DNA of 8,160 bases from the NCBI GenBank assembly GCA_032111745.1, contig JAULUH010000477.1, positions 1-8,160 of the forward strand, given 5' to 3'. A model generated the notes under the pieces. It was given only the letters and a program-made list of their open reading frames with translations. It was not told the DNA's origin and did no database searches. This document shows, piece after piece, positions 1 through 5,857 of this stretch (its first letter is position 1; each line of letters begins with the position of its first letter). Origin of the DNA: JAULUH01 sp032111745 (GTDB lineage Bacteria > Chloroflexota > Anaerolineae > JAAEKA01). A program made the translations under genes and the position numbers.

Positions 1-1
1 C

Positions 2-241
2 AACTTCGTCATCCCGGCGGAGCAGGCCACCACCCCCTTCACCCAGGCGCGGCGCGCTATGCAGGACACGTACCTGCGCGAGATTGCCCAGCGTTTCCCG
101 GTGCCCGTGGCGCAGATCCCGCTGCTGCCGGCCGAGATCAAGGGCTTGGGCGCCCTGGCCAGCCTGGGCGAGCAGATCTATGGGCACGGCACGCACGCGC
201 TGGCGTCGATCCAGGGCCACAAGGAGATGAGCCTTGGATAA
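2..241 (+). CDS. arsA: ArsA/GET3-family anion-transporting ATPase, C-terminal fragment
   Basis: This is the last 79 residues of a protein whose start lies before the window; the reading frame is open from base 2 to the TAA at 239-241. The fragment reads NFVIPAEQATTPF, then a block with RRAMQDTYLREI, then VPVAQIPLLPAEIKGLGAL and a final LGEQIYG. This order (helix with Arg/Met/Tyr, a hydrophobic strand, then a 'PLLP.E..GL..L..LG..IYG' tail) is the usual end of ArsA-type ATPases. Family members use ATP to drive arsenite export with ArsB, or serve as delivery ATPases in the GET3 branch. The P-loop and metalloid-binding cysteines are not in view, so activity cannot be judged. The ArsC-like remnant directly downstream supports an arsenic-resistance context. 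Confidence 0.75.
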   Translation, partial: NFVIPAEQATTPFTQARRAMQDTYLREIAQRFPVPVAQIPLLPAEIKGLGALASLGEQIYGHGTHALASIQGHKEMSLG

Positions 242-606
242 CGCTGTGCTGCTGTTCACCCGCAACGGCATGGGGCGATACGTGGGAGGCCGTGTCGGCC
301 GGCAACCAGCCCGCCGGCTACATCCACCTCAAGGCCTTGCAGGCGCTGGCGGAGATCGGCATCGAACACGGCGGCCGCTCCAAGCATGCCGACGAGTTCC
401 GCAACACGCCGTTGGACCTGGCGGTCACCGTGTGCGACTCGGCGGCCGAGGAATGCCCGCTCTGGCTGGGACCAGGCCAGCGAGTTCACATGGGCTTTCC
501 CGATCCGGCCAAGGCCAAAGGGACCGACGATGAGGTCATGACCGTGTTCCGCGCCGTGCGCGACGACATGGCGCGCGCTATTCCGATTCTGCTGTCAGGA
601 ATGTGA
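234..606 (+). pseudogene. arsC: Arsenate reductase (ArsC, LMW-phosphatase fold), catalytic N-terminus damaged
   Basis: From base 274 the frame reads GDTWEAVSAGNQPAGY, then a block with IGIEHGGRSKHADEF, VTVCDSAAEECP, and VHMGFPDPAKAKGT, ending at TGA 604-606. This is the body of thioredoxin-type ArsC. Both resolving-cysteine positions (CDSAAEEC, equivalent to Cys82 and Cys89 of Bacillus ArsC) are kept. The start should lie at the TTG at 234, in another frame, giving MDNAVLLF, which matches the first beta strand. The next segment should encode the P-loop CTGNSCRSQMAEG. Only 16 bases (258-273) sit where about 60 are expected, so the catalytic Cys/CX5R loop is absent and the frame shifts. A GTG at 292 could only start a protein lacking the active site. 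The TGA overlaps the ATG of the next gene. The cause could be real decay or a collapsed assembly. Confidence 0.75.
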
Positions 607-2177
607 TGACACCACTATCAATAGAGACACAGCCGCCGCTCCGCGAAAACGCGACCGATCCGCTCGTGCGCCGGCTGGCGGTCGCGGTGGACATGCCCTC
701 ACTCACGGATACCGCCAGTGACCAGGAGCGCGTGGCGCGATCCCTGGCGCCCTGGCTGGGAGGCCAGACGCCCCGGTTCGCCCTGCCGGCTTTGCGCAGC
801 CTGGGAAGTGCCTTGCGCCAAAGCGATTGGCAGGTCACAGTCACTGTGGTCGACCTCGACGGAACGCCCTGGGTCATTAGCATAGAACCGGGACAGGTGG
901 CAGGTCGCTGCTTGGGCCTGGCCATCGACGTCGGTACAACCACGGTCTCGGCTGAGCTGGTGGACCTGGTAAGTGGCGCAACCCTCGCCGCCCGGCTGGA
1001 TTACAACGGTCAGCGTGTGTTCGGCGCCGATGTGACCAGCCGGTTGATACAGGCGGAGAAGCCGGGAGGAGTGCAGGCATTGCACGATGCGCTGCTGACG
1101 ACCCTCGACGCCCTGGTGGCAGAGCTAGTGACGGCAGCCGGTGTGGAGCGTTCAGACGTCTACGCAGCGGTCTCTGCCAGCAATACCGTGATGGCGCACA
1201 CGCTGCTGGGCCTCGATCCCAGCGCCATTCGTCGCGAGCCGTACGTTCCAGTGACCACGGTCTTTCCGACGGTGCTGGCCCGAGAAGTCGGCCTTGTTCT
1301 GGCCGAAGATGCCGTGCTCACCAGTGTGCCTGCGATCAGCGGTTACCTGGGCGGCGACATTACGGCCGGGCTCCTGACCACTGGCATTGCCGATGACGAG
1401 CCACTCTCGATCCTGATCGATATCGGCACCAATGGCGAGACCGTGCTGGGCAATCGCGACTGGCTGATGGCCTGTTCAGGATCGGCCGGATCGGCCTTCG
1501 AGGGCTGTGGGCTCGAGTGGGGCATGAATGCCACCGCCGGCGCGATTGAACGGCTTTGGGTGGAGGAGGGCCGGATTCGCTACAGCACCGTGGGCGGTGA
1601 ACGCCCACGAGGAATCTGCGGATCGGGACTGATCGAAGGCCTGGGGAGCTTTCTGCATGCGGGCATCATCGACCGGGCAGGCAAGCCGAACCACCTAGCG
1701 CCAGGAGTTCGCCGTGGCGACCATCATCTTGAAATCCCTGTGGCGAGGGCAACCGAGACGGCCGTCGGTCGTGACATCGCCCTGCGCCAACCGGACATCG
1801 AGAACCTGATTCGGGACAAGGCGGCGCTGTATGCCGGGTCGCGTATTCTGCTCAGCAATGCCGGCCTAGACTTCGATGACGTCGAGCAGGTGCTGATCGC
1901 CGGCAATTTCGGGCGTTCCCTGGACATCGAGCAGGCGGTCGGCATCGGCCTGCTGCCGGACATAGCGCGCGAACGCATCCGCTTTATCGGAAACAGCTCG
2001 CTGGCCGGCGCACGTCTTGCGCTGCTCTCTGGCCAGGCGCGGCGGCGCACGCTGGAGATCGCGGGCAGTGTGACCGCGCTGGAACTGACCGTTGAGCCCC
2101 GCTACTTCGACGAGTACACCGCCGCCCTGTTCCTACCGCACACGGACCTATCGCTGTTTCCTACTGCAAACTTCTGA
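606..2177 (+). CDS. RACo-like ASKHA-family ATPase (DUF4445), lacking the N-terminal ferredoxin domain
   Basis: The protein is 523 aa. It has ASKHA nucleotide-binding motifs: phosphate-1 LAIDVGTTTVSAEL (Asp108), a second DIGTNGE at 272-278, PRGICGSGLIEG (Gly336 onward) and LIAGNFGRSLDIEQA (about 430-444). The layout of linker (DPLVRRLAVAVDMPSL near 20-35), middle domain and C-terminal domain matches RACo/RamA-type reductive activators, which use ATP to return Co(II) corrinoids to Co(I). Known members usually begin with a [2Fe-2S] plant-type ferredoxin domain of roughly 90 residues. Here the chain starts at the linker and has no CX4-5CX2C cluster, so the internal electron carrier is missing. 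ATG 606 overlaps the upstream TGA (TGATG), implying translational coupling; GTG 603 is an alternative start. The corrinoid substrate is inferred from family only. Confidence 0.8.
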   Translation: MTPLSIETQPPLRENATDPLVRRLAVAVDMPSLTDTASDQERVARSLAPWLGGQTPRFALPALRSLGSALRQSDWQVTVTVVDLDGTPWVISIEPGQVAGRCLGLAIDVGTTTVSAELVDLVSGATLAARLDYNGQRVFGADVTSRLIQAEKPGGVQALHDALLTTLDALVAELVTAAGVERSDVYAAVSASNTVMAHTLLGLDPSAIRREPYVPVTTVFPTVLAREVGLVLAEDAVLTSVPAISGYLGGDITAGLLTTGIADDEPLSILIDIGTNGETVLGNRDWLMACSGSAGSAFEGCGLEWGMNATAGAIERLWVEEGRIRYSTVGGERPRGICGSGLIEGLGSFLHAGIIDRAGKPNHLAPGVRRGDHHLEIPVARATETAVGRDIALRQPDIENLIRDKAALYAGSRILLSNAGLDFDDVEQVLIAGNFGRSLDIEQAVGIGLLPDIARERIRFIGNSSLAGARLALLSGQARRRTLEIAGSVTALELTVEPRYFDEYTAALFLPHTDLSLFPTANF

Positions 2178-2187
2178 TTGGAGATCA

Positions 2188-2598
2188 ATGACAGCAATGA
2201 CTGACTTCATTCTAAGCGATTTCGACATCGCACCACCCGAGGTAGTGCAGCAGGCCGCCCACGACTTCGCCGCGGCCCTGGCCGCTGTGCCCCAGTTCAA
2301 GGCCTTTGAGGAGGCTGCCCATGCCTTTCAGCAAGACAAGGCAGCCCAGTCCGCGCTGCAGGCTTACCAGGCCAAACAGCAGGCGTTGCAGATGATGCTG
2401 ATGCTCAACGCCATCAGCGCCGAGGATCGCGCCGAGCTGACCCGGCTGTACCAGGCCTTCGCCGGCCGGCCCAGCTTTCAGGCCTATGTCCGCAGCGAGG
2501 CCGATCTCAGAACCCTGTGCCAGGAGGCGGGCGACCTGCTCTCCCGCCACATCGGGCTCGATTACGCCGCGGCCTGCAGGTCGGGCGGCTGTTGCTAG
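2188..2598 (+). CDS. YlbF/YmcA-family small helical protein 1, Cys-Cys tail
   Basis: This is a 136-aa, almost wholly helical, Gln/Ala-rich protein of the YlbF (Com_YlbF, DUF964) type. Its central segment FQQDKAAQSALQAYQAKQQA and the following LTRLYQAFAGRPSFQAYV fit the family's paired helices. The start chosen is ATG 2188, ten bases after the previous stop with GGAG at 2180-2183; ATG 2197 is also possible. Cysteines are at 111, 130, 135 and 136, and the chain ends RSGGCC. In Bacillus, the relatives RicA/YmcA and RicF/YlbF form a complex with RicT that carries [4Fe-4S] clusters, some ligated by C-terminal cysteines, and affects RNA processing and development. The tail here suggests a similar cluster-binding role, but that is inference. 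No RicT homologue is seen. Confidence 0.75.
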   Translation: MTAMTDFILSDFDIAPPEVVQQAAHDFAAALAAVPQFKAFEEAAHAFQQDKAAQSALQAYQAKQQALQMMLMLNAISAEDRAELTRLYQAFAGRPSFQAYVRSEADLRTLCQEAGDLLSRHIGLDYAAACRSGGCC

Positions 2599-2609
2599 GA
2601 GGCATAGCC

Positions 2610-2996
2610 ATGGCAAACACCGCCCTTACCCCCGATCTGGTCGAGGCCATCGAGGCACTAGCCGAAAACCTCCTGGCATCCGAGCCCTTTGCGGCCTTCG
2701 ACCAGGCCTATGCGCGCTTCAGCCCCGATCCTAAGGCCAGTGGACTGATGCGCGACCTGACCCAGTCGCAGACCAGTTTGCGCGCCCGCCAGAGCAATGG
2801 CAGCCTCTCGCAGGCTGACATCGCCCAGTTCCGCATCCTCCAGGCAGAGGTCCAGGACAATCAGCTGATCACAGGCTACATCCAGGCCCAGAACGAGGCC
2901 ATCGCCTACCTGCAACAGATCAACCAGGAGATCAGCCAGTGGCTGGGCATGGACTTCGCCGCCCTGGCCCGCCGGCCAAGCAGCTGCTGCGGGTGA
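2610..2996 (+). CDS. YlbF/YmcA-family small helical protein 2, Cys-Cys tail
   Basis: This 128-aa protein is paralogous in type to the preceding gene. It has a helical N-terminus (LTPDLVEAIEALAENLLASE), then FAAFDQAYARFSPDPKASGL, a segment with LQAEVQDNQLITGYIQAQNE, and a C-terminal IAYLQQINQEISQWLGMDF. A strong AGGAGG at 2597-2602 lies 7 bases before ATG 2610, and the intergenic gap is 11 bases. The chain ends PSSCCG, with Cys126 and Cys127 the only cysteines, in the same place as the CC tail of its neighbour. Tandem YlbF-like genes recall the RicA/RicF pair that forms a heteromeric Fe-S complex in Bacillus. A heteromer here is inferred from adjacency and similar size. Confidence 0.75.
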   Translation: MANTALTPDLVEAIEALAENLLASEPFAAFDQAYARFSPDPKASGLMRDLTQSQTSLRARQSNGSLSQADIAQFRILQAEVQDNQLITGYIQAQNEAIAYLQQINQEISQWLGMDFAALARRPSSCCG

Positions 2997-3016
2997 CGCA
3001 TTAGAGGAGAGTGACG

Positions 3017-3241
3017 ATGCCTCTGTACAGTTACGAATGCAACGACTGCCAGGCGGTCTTCGACGTGCGGGCTTCGTTCCAGGAGAAGGAGCAAGGCCTG
3101 GAGCCGGCGTGCCCGCAGTGTCACGGCCAGCACGCCCACCAGTTGATCTCCGCCGGATGGTTTCTGAGTGGTCGGGGCGCGGCTGGAGTTACCAGCACCC
3201 CGACCTGGGGGTGTGGACCGGGCAGCGGGTGCTGCTCATGA
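3017..3241 (+). CDS. FmdB-type zinc-ribbon protein with Cys-rich tail
   Basis: This 74-aa protein starts MPLYSYECNDC, the signature of the FmdB/CxxC_CxxC_SSSS putative regulatory family. Two CxxC knuckles (Cys8/Cys11 and Cys32/Cys35) should form one zinc or rubredoxin-like site, followed by the usual HQLIS segment. The last ten residues, GCGPGSGCCS, add three more cysteines. ATG 3017 is preceded by AGGAG at 3005-3009 with 7-nt spacing. The stop overlaps the next start as ATGA (3238-3241), so translation is coupled. Family members are found beside amidase/formamidase and many metalloenzyme genes, but no defined biochemical activity is established. The tail resembles those of the two upstream YlbF-like proteins. 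Confidence 0.8.
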   Translation: MPLYSYECNDCQAVFDVRASFQEKEQGLEPACPQCHGQHAHQLISAGWFLSGRGAAGVTSTPTWGCGPGSGCCS

Positions 3242-3543
3242 GCACCGCCGGCGCCTTCGTCGCAATTGTGGGTGCCCCCATCGCCTGTGCGGATGGAGTC
3301 AAGGACACCTGGCGCGAGCTGGCCGGCTGGTTTGCCGAACAACTACACGCACGCTACGACGACCAGGTCCGGGTGACCTACTTCGACCTGTTCGACCCCG
3401 CCTGCCCGCCGCTACCACCGGATGGTCAGCTGCCGCTGGTGACCATCGACGGCGAGACGGTCATCAGCGGCGGCAAGCTGGCTATGCCTGTGATCCGGCA
3501 GCGGCTGGAAGCTCTGGGCGTCAAGCCCATGCCGCGAAAGTAG
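3238..3543 (+). CDS. Small thioredoxin-fold protein (YuzD/DUF1462-like), no CxxC
   Basis: This is a 101-aa protein. The opening strand AFVAIVGAPIACADGV is followed by a helix (TWRELAGWFAEQLHARY), a second strand VRVTYFDLFDP, and the cis-proline region QLPLVTIDGETVISGGKL, ending in the helix MPVIRQRLEALGV. This beta-alpha-beta / cis-Pro-beta-beta-alpha order is the thioredoxin fold, and the details best resemble YuzD (DUF1462), a putative disulfide oxidoreductase of Firmicutes. Only Cys17 and Cys56 are present, with no CxxC pair, so normal dithiol chemistry is doubtful. The cis-Pro segment also resembles ArsD, an arsenic chaperone, which would suit the upstream ars genes; ArsD's cysteine motif is absent. 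The start overlaps the FmdB-like stop. Confidence 0.6.
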   Translation: MSTAGAFVAIVGAPIACADGVKDTWRELAGWFAEQLHARYDDQVRVTYFDLFDPACPPLPPDGQLPLVTIDGETVISGGKLAMPVIRQRLEALGVKPMPRK

Positions 3544-3554
3544 AAGGACCACCT

Positions 3555-4649
3555 GTGCTTGCCGCACGACCCTTTCCTTTCACTGCCATCGTCGGCCAGG
3601 AGCGCATGAAACGTGCCCTGATCCTCAACGCGGTCAACAGCCACATTGGCGGCGTACTGATCCGCGGCGAGCGAGGTACGGCCAAATCGACTGCTGCGCG
3701 CGCCCTGGCCGCCCTGTTACCTGAGGTCGAGGTGGTAGCAGACTGTCCTTTCGCTTGCGACCCCAACAACACCGATGCGCTGTGCGACAATTGTCGAGAG
3801 CGGTTGGGGGGCGGCGAGACCTTGCCCAGGGCCTGGCGCCGGACGCGTTTCGTCGATCTGCCCGTGAGCGCCACCGAGGATCGCGTCGTGGGCACCCTGG
3901 ACATCGAGCGCGCCATCCAGCATGGCGAGCGTCGCTTCGAGCCAGGCGTGCTGGCGGCCGCCAACCGCGGCCTGCTCTACGTGGATGAGGTCAACCTCCT
4001 GGACGATCACGTGGTGGACTTGCTGCTGGACTCGGCAGCCATGGGCGTCAACGTGGTCGAGCGGGAGGGGATCAGCTTCAGCCACCCGGCCCGCTTCATG
4101 CTGGTAGGCACGATGAACCCCGAAGAAGGCGACCTGCGGCCACAATTGCTCGATCGCTTCGCCCTCTGCGTGGACATCAGGGGCGTAAGTGACCCCCATC
4201 AGCGCGCAGCCATCGTGGAGCGCTGGGTGGCCTACGAGGAGGATCCGGATGGCTTCTGCCAGGAGTGGTTGGCCAGCGAGATGCAACTCTCTGAGGAGAT
4301 CGTCCAGGCACGCAGCCGTTTGTCGCAGATGCAGCATTCACCCGGGGACCTTCTCACCATCGCTCAACTCACCGCTGGGCTGCGCGTCGATGGCCACAGG
4401 GCCGACATCGTCATCTTGAAGACGGCTCGCGCGCACGCAGCCTGGGCCGGGCGCCTGGCGATCAGCGACCACGACATCCTGCTGGCAGCCGAGCTGGCCC
4501 TGCCACACCGGTTGAAACGACAGCCTTTCGAAGACGCGGTGTTGGATGCCGGCAGCCTTGAGAACCGGCTGCAGGAAGCCCGCCGCGCGCCGCCCGAGAT
4601 AGGCGTCCTGGAGAGCCGGGCTGGCTCAAAAAAAGCACTCAGCCGTTAA
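3555..4649 (+). CDS. chlI: ChlI/BchI-like AAA+ chelatase small subunit (zero-frame product)
   Basis: Translated without a frameshift, this gene gives a 364-aa AAA+ protein, close to normal ChlI/BchI length. The start chosen is GTG 3555, with AAGGA at 3544-3548 six bases upstream and 11 bases after the previous stop; the frame is open farther upstream but without a matching signal. Residues show FTAIVGQE, Walker A GERGTAKST (38-46), a Cys segment CPFACDPNNTDALCDNC typical of the family, Walker B LLYVDE (140-145), the VDLLLDSAAMGVNVVEREG insert, sensor VGTMN (184-188) and LLDRF with Arg201. Such subunits power Mg insertion into protoporphyrin or Co insertion into hydrogenobyrinate as hexameric rings with the D subunit. 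The stop TAA lies 13 nt beyond a slippery A7, inside a hairpin, so the same start can also yield the full D-type subunit. Confidence 0.88.
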   Translation: MLAARPFPFTAIVGQERMKRALILNAVNSHIGGVLIRGERGTAKSTAARALAALLPEVEVVADCPFACDPNNTDALCDNCRERLGGGETLPRAWRRTRFVDLPVSATEDRVVGTLDIERAIQHGERRFEPGVLAAANRGLLYVDEVNLLDDHVVDLLLDSAAMGVNVVEREGISFSHPARFMLVGTMNPEEGDLRPQLLDRFALCVDIRGVSDPHQRAAIVERWVAYEEDPDGFCQEWLASEMQLSEEIVQARSRLSQMQHSPGDLLTIAQLTAGLRVDGHRADIVILKTARAHAAWAGRLAISDHDILLAAELALPHRLKRQPFEDAVLDAGSLENRLQEARRAPPEIGVLESRAGSKKALSR

Positions 4650-4678
4650 CTGACGACACATCTGCGTCGGTTGACGGC
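4610..4678 (+). promoter_or_regulatory. Programmed -1 ribosomal frameshift signal
   Basis: Three elements sit in the order and spacing of known bacterial -1 signals such as dnaX. An SD-like GGAGAG (4610-4615) ends 12 nt before the slippery site. The heptamer A AAA AAA (4628-4634) is in the right phase, since the zero frame reads TCA AAA AAA GCA. After 7 nt comes a stem-loop: 5' arm GCCGTTAACTGACG (4642-4655), loop ACACATCTG (4656-4664), 3' arm CGTCGGTTGACGGC (4665-4678). All 14 pairs form, two of them G-U. The zero-frame TAA (4647-4649) lies in the 5' arm. Slipping back one base continues into the VWA frame as K-S-T-Q-P. Frameshifting in chlD-type genes is known from the literature; its use here is inferred. 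Confidence 0.85.
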
Positions 4679-5593
4679 ACCCCACAAGCAGACAGCACTC
4701 GCCAAGCCTTTTCGTCCGGCGATGAGCCGTTCACGGCACGCGTCCCCGGGATCGGCGCCGAACTCCTGCCCCGACGGCTGGCCACGCCGCTGGACAAACT
4801 GACGCGTCGCACGGCAGGGAGGCGTAGCTACACGTTGACCTCACGCAAGCGCGGGCGCTATGTGCGGGCCCGTGCCCTGGAGGGCAGGCCAGATGACCTG
4901 GCCTTCGACGCCACCATCCGCACCGCAGCCCCCTACCAGCGCCGCAGGCAGGCCGGACGCGCCGGTCGCCAGCCGGCCTTCGTGGTTCAGCGCCAGGATC
5001 TTCAGCGCAAAGTGCGGGTTCGCCGTGCGGCCAACCTGGTGTTGTTTGTCGTCGATGCCTCCTGGAGCATGGCCAGCTCGCAGCGCATCGAGGCAGCCAA
5101 GGGAGCTGTGTTGTCACTCCTACATGATGCCTATCGCCGCCGTGACCAGGTGGGATTGATCACATTTCGCGGCCAGGGCGCTGAGGTTGTGCTGCCGCCG
5201 ACCTCAAGCGTCGAGCTCGCCCGGCGTGTGCTACCGGACATACCCATCGGAGGCAAGACGCCGCTCTCGGCCGCTTTAGTAGCCGCTCATCGCGTCTGCA
5301 TCCTGGCCCGCCGGCGCGACCCTGAGATCGTGCCCCTGGTGATTCTGCTGACGGACGGCAATGGCAATGTTTCCTTGACCGGGATGCCCGTGCTAGAGGA
5401 GGGATATCACCTGGCCGGCTTGCTGCGCCAGAGCGGCGTGCGCTCGGTCGTGATCGATTTCGAATACCCGGCGGCCCAGGTGGGGCTGGCACAGAAGCTG
5501 GCCACAGCTCTGGGCGCGCCCTGTTACACCCTGCCCGAGCTGGAGGCGGACGCCCTGGTACGAGCCGTGCTAGAGACAACCCAACGCCGCTGA
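4634..5593 (+). CDS. chlD: ChlD-like linker and VWA domain, -1 frame extension of the 3555 gene
   Basis: This frame is open from 4562 but has no ATG, GTG or TTG until TTG 4835, which lies inside conserved sequence and has no ribosome site. Homology clearly begins earlier, at GDEPFTARVPGIGAELLPRR and LDKLTRRTAGRRS. The protein is best read as join(3555..4634, 4634..5593): 679 aa with AAA+ domain, acidic linker (about 365-390), basic/Arg-rich hinge and VWA domain. The MIDAS motif VDASWSMAS has Asp501, Ser503 and Ser505, and LLTDGNGN supplies Asp601. This is the standard architecture of fused ChlD/putative cobaltochelatase medium subunits. The VWA domain is expected to contact the large subunit (ChlH or CobN, not in the window). 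A simple indel in the A7 run is the alternative; the flanking signals argue against it. Confidence 0.85.
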   Translation, partial: STQPLTDDTSASVDGTPQADSTRQAFSSGDEPFTARVPGIGAELLPRRLATPLDKLTRRTAGRRSYTLTSRKRGRYVRARALEGRPDDLAFDATIRTAAPYQRRRQAGRAGRQPAFVVQRQDLQRKVRVRRAANLVLFVVDASWSMASSQRIEAAKGAVLSLLHDAYRRRDQVGLITFRGQGAEVVLPPTSSVELARRVLPDIPIGGKTPLSAALVAAHRVCILARRRDPEIVPLVILLTDGNGNVSLTGMPVLEEGYHLAGLLRQSGVRSVVIDFEYPAAQVGLAQKLATALGAPCYTLPELEADALVRAVLETTQRR

Positions 5594-5620
5594 GTAAGGC
5601 CCTGGCAGAGCTGGCTGAAG

Positions 5621-5630
5621 NNNNNNNNNN
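5621..5630. other. Assembly gap (10 N)
   Basis: A fixed-length run of ten N marks a scaffold join of unknown true size. It lies 27 bases after the chelatase stop. A further coding start may be cut by it, because CTG AGT AAG GCC from 5590 stays open to the gap. Confidence 0.95.
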
Positions 5631-5646
5631 ACGCACGGCCGCAGGG

Positions 5647-5676
5647 TTGTGAGAATTCCCTGCCGCGGGGTACAAT
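5647..5676 (+). promoter_or_regulatory. Putative sigma70-type promoter
   Basis: TTGTGA (5647-5652) and TACAAT (5671-5676) are separated by 18 bases and match the -35 and -10 consensus at 4/6 and 5/6 positions. Transcription would start near 5683, giving a leader of about 175 nt for the gene at 5858. The -35 lies in the 11-nt loop between the arms of the inverted repeat GCAGGG/CCCTGC, so a repressor or activator site may overlap it. The call rests on consensus match only. Confidence 0.45.
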
Positions 5677-5696
5677 GCATCCAGGCGCAACGCACC

Positions 5697-5747
5697 CTCC
5701 CATATACCCATTAACCGTTTCTTCGGGAAATGTTGAGTATATGGGAG
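5697..5747. repeat. Perfect 11-bp inverted repeat in leader
   Basis: CTCCCATATAC (5697-5707) is exactly complementary to GTATATGGGAG (5737-5747), with 29 bases between. The loop holds a smaller TTTC/GAAA hairpin closed over TTCGG. Transcribed, it would form a long-armed hairpin about 110 bases before the start codon. It has no following U tract, so an ordinary terminator is unlikely; it may be an operator, an RNA control element or the remnant of a small repeat. Confidence 0.6.
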
Positions 5748-5857
5748 TTCTACACAACGAGGGATCCTACTCGCAGTCCAGGCACCGCCGGCCAGGGCAG
5801 GCCTGGCAGTGCTCCACATTCCCCGTGCGGGCTCCGCACTCCCGCTATGGAGGCACC

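Larger units (their letters stand above)
5594..5857. other. Intergenic region with gap and structured leader
   Basis: This region of 264 bases lies between the chelatase stop and the 4Fe-4S protein start. It holds the 10-N gap, a promoter-like pair and several inverted repeats. GCAGGG/CCCTGC (5641-5646, 5658-5663) frames the putative -35. CTCCCATATAC/GTATATGGGAG (5697-5707, 5737-5747) has perfect 11-bp arms. GCCAGG/CCTGGC flanks a 5-nt loop near 5795-5811. GTGCGG/CCGCAC (5825-5830, 5834-5839) has a 3-nt loop and lies just before the ribosome site. No protein-coding conservation is seen in the leader, although one frame is open from ATG 5675 into the downstream gene. No known riboswitch consensus was recognised. 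Confidence 0.5.

Noticed and set aside
3168..3554. N-terminal extension of the AAA+ protein
   Set aside because: The frame is open there but encodes Arg-rich shadow sequence of two real genes; GTG 3555 has a ribosome site and begins the family match.
4628..4634. Simple homopolymer sequencing error at A7
   Set aside because: It cannot be fully excluded, but an error would not create the phased heptamer, the correctly spaced SD-like motif and the 14-bp hairpin around the stop.
4835..5593. VWA protein starting independently at TTG 4835
   Set aside because: There is no ribosome-binding site, and conserved ChlD sequence in the same frame extends upstream to the frameshift site.
5675..5857. Upstream ATG 5675 as start of the 4Fe-4S protein
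   Set aside because: It has no ribosome site, the extension has no family likeness, and GGAGG precedes ATG 5858.
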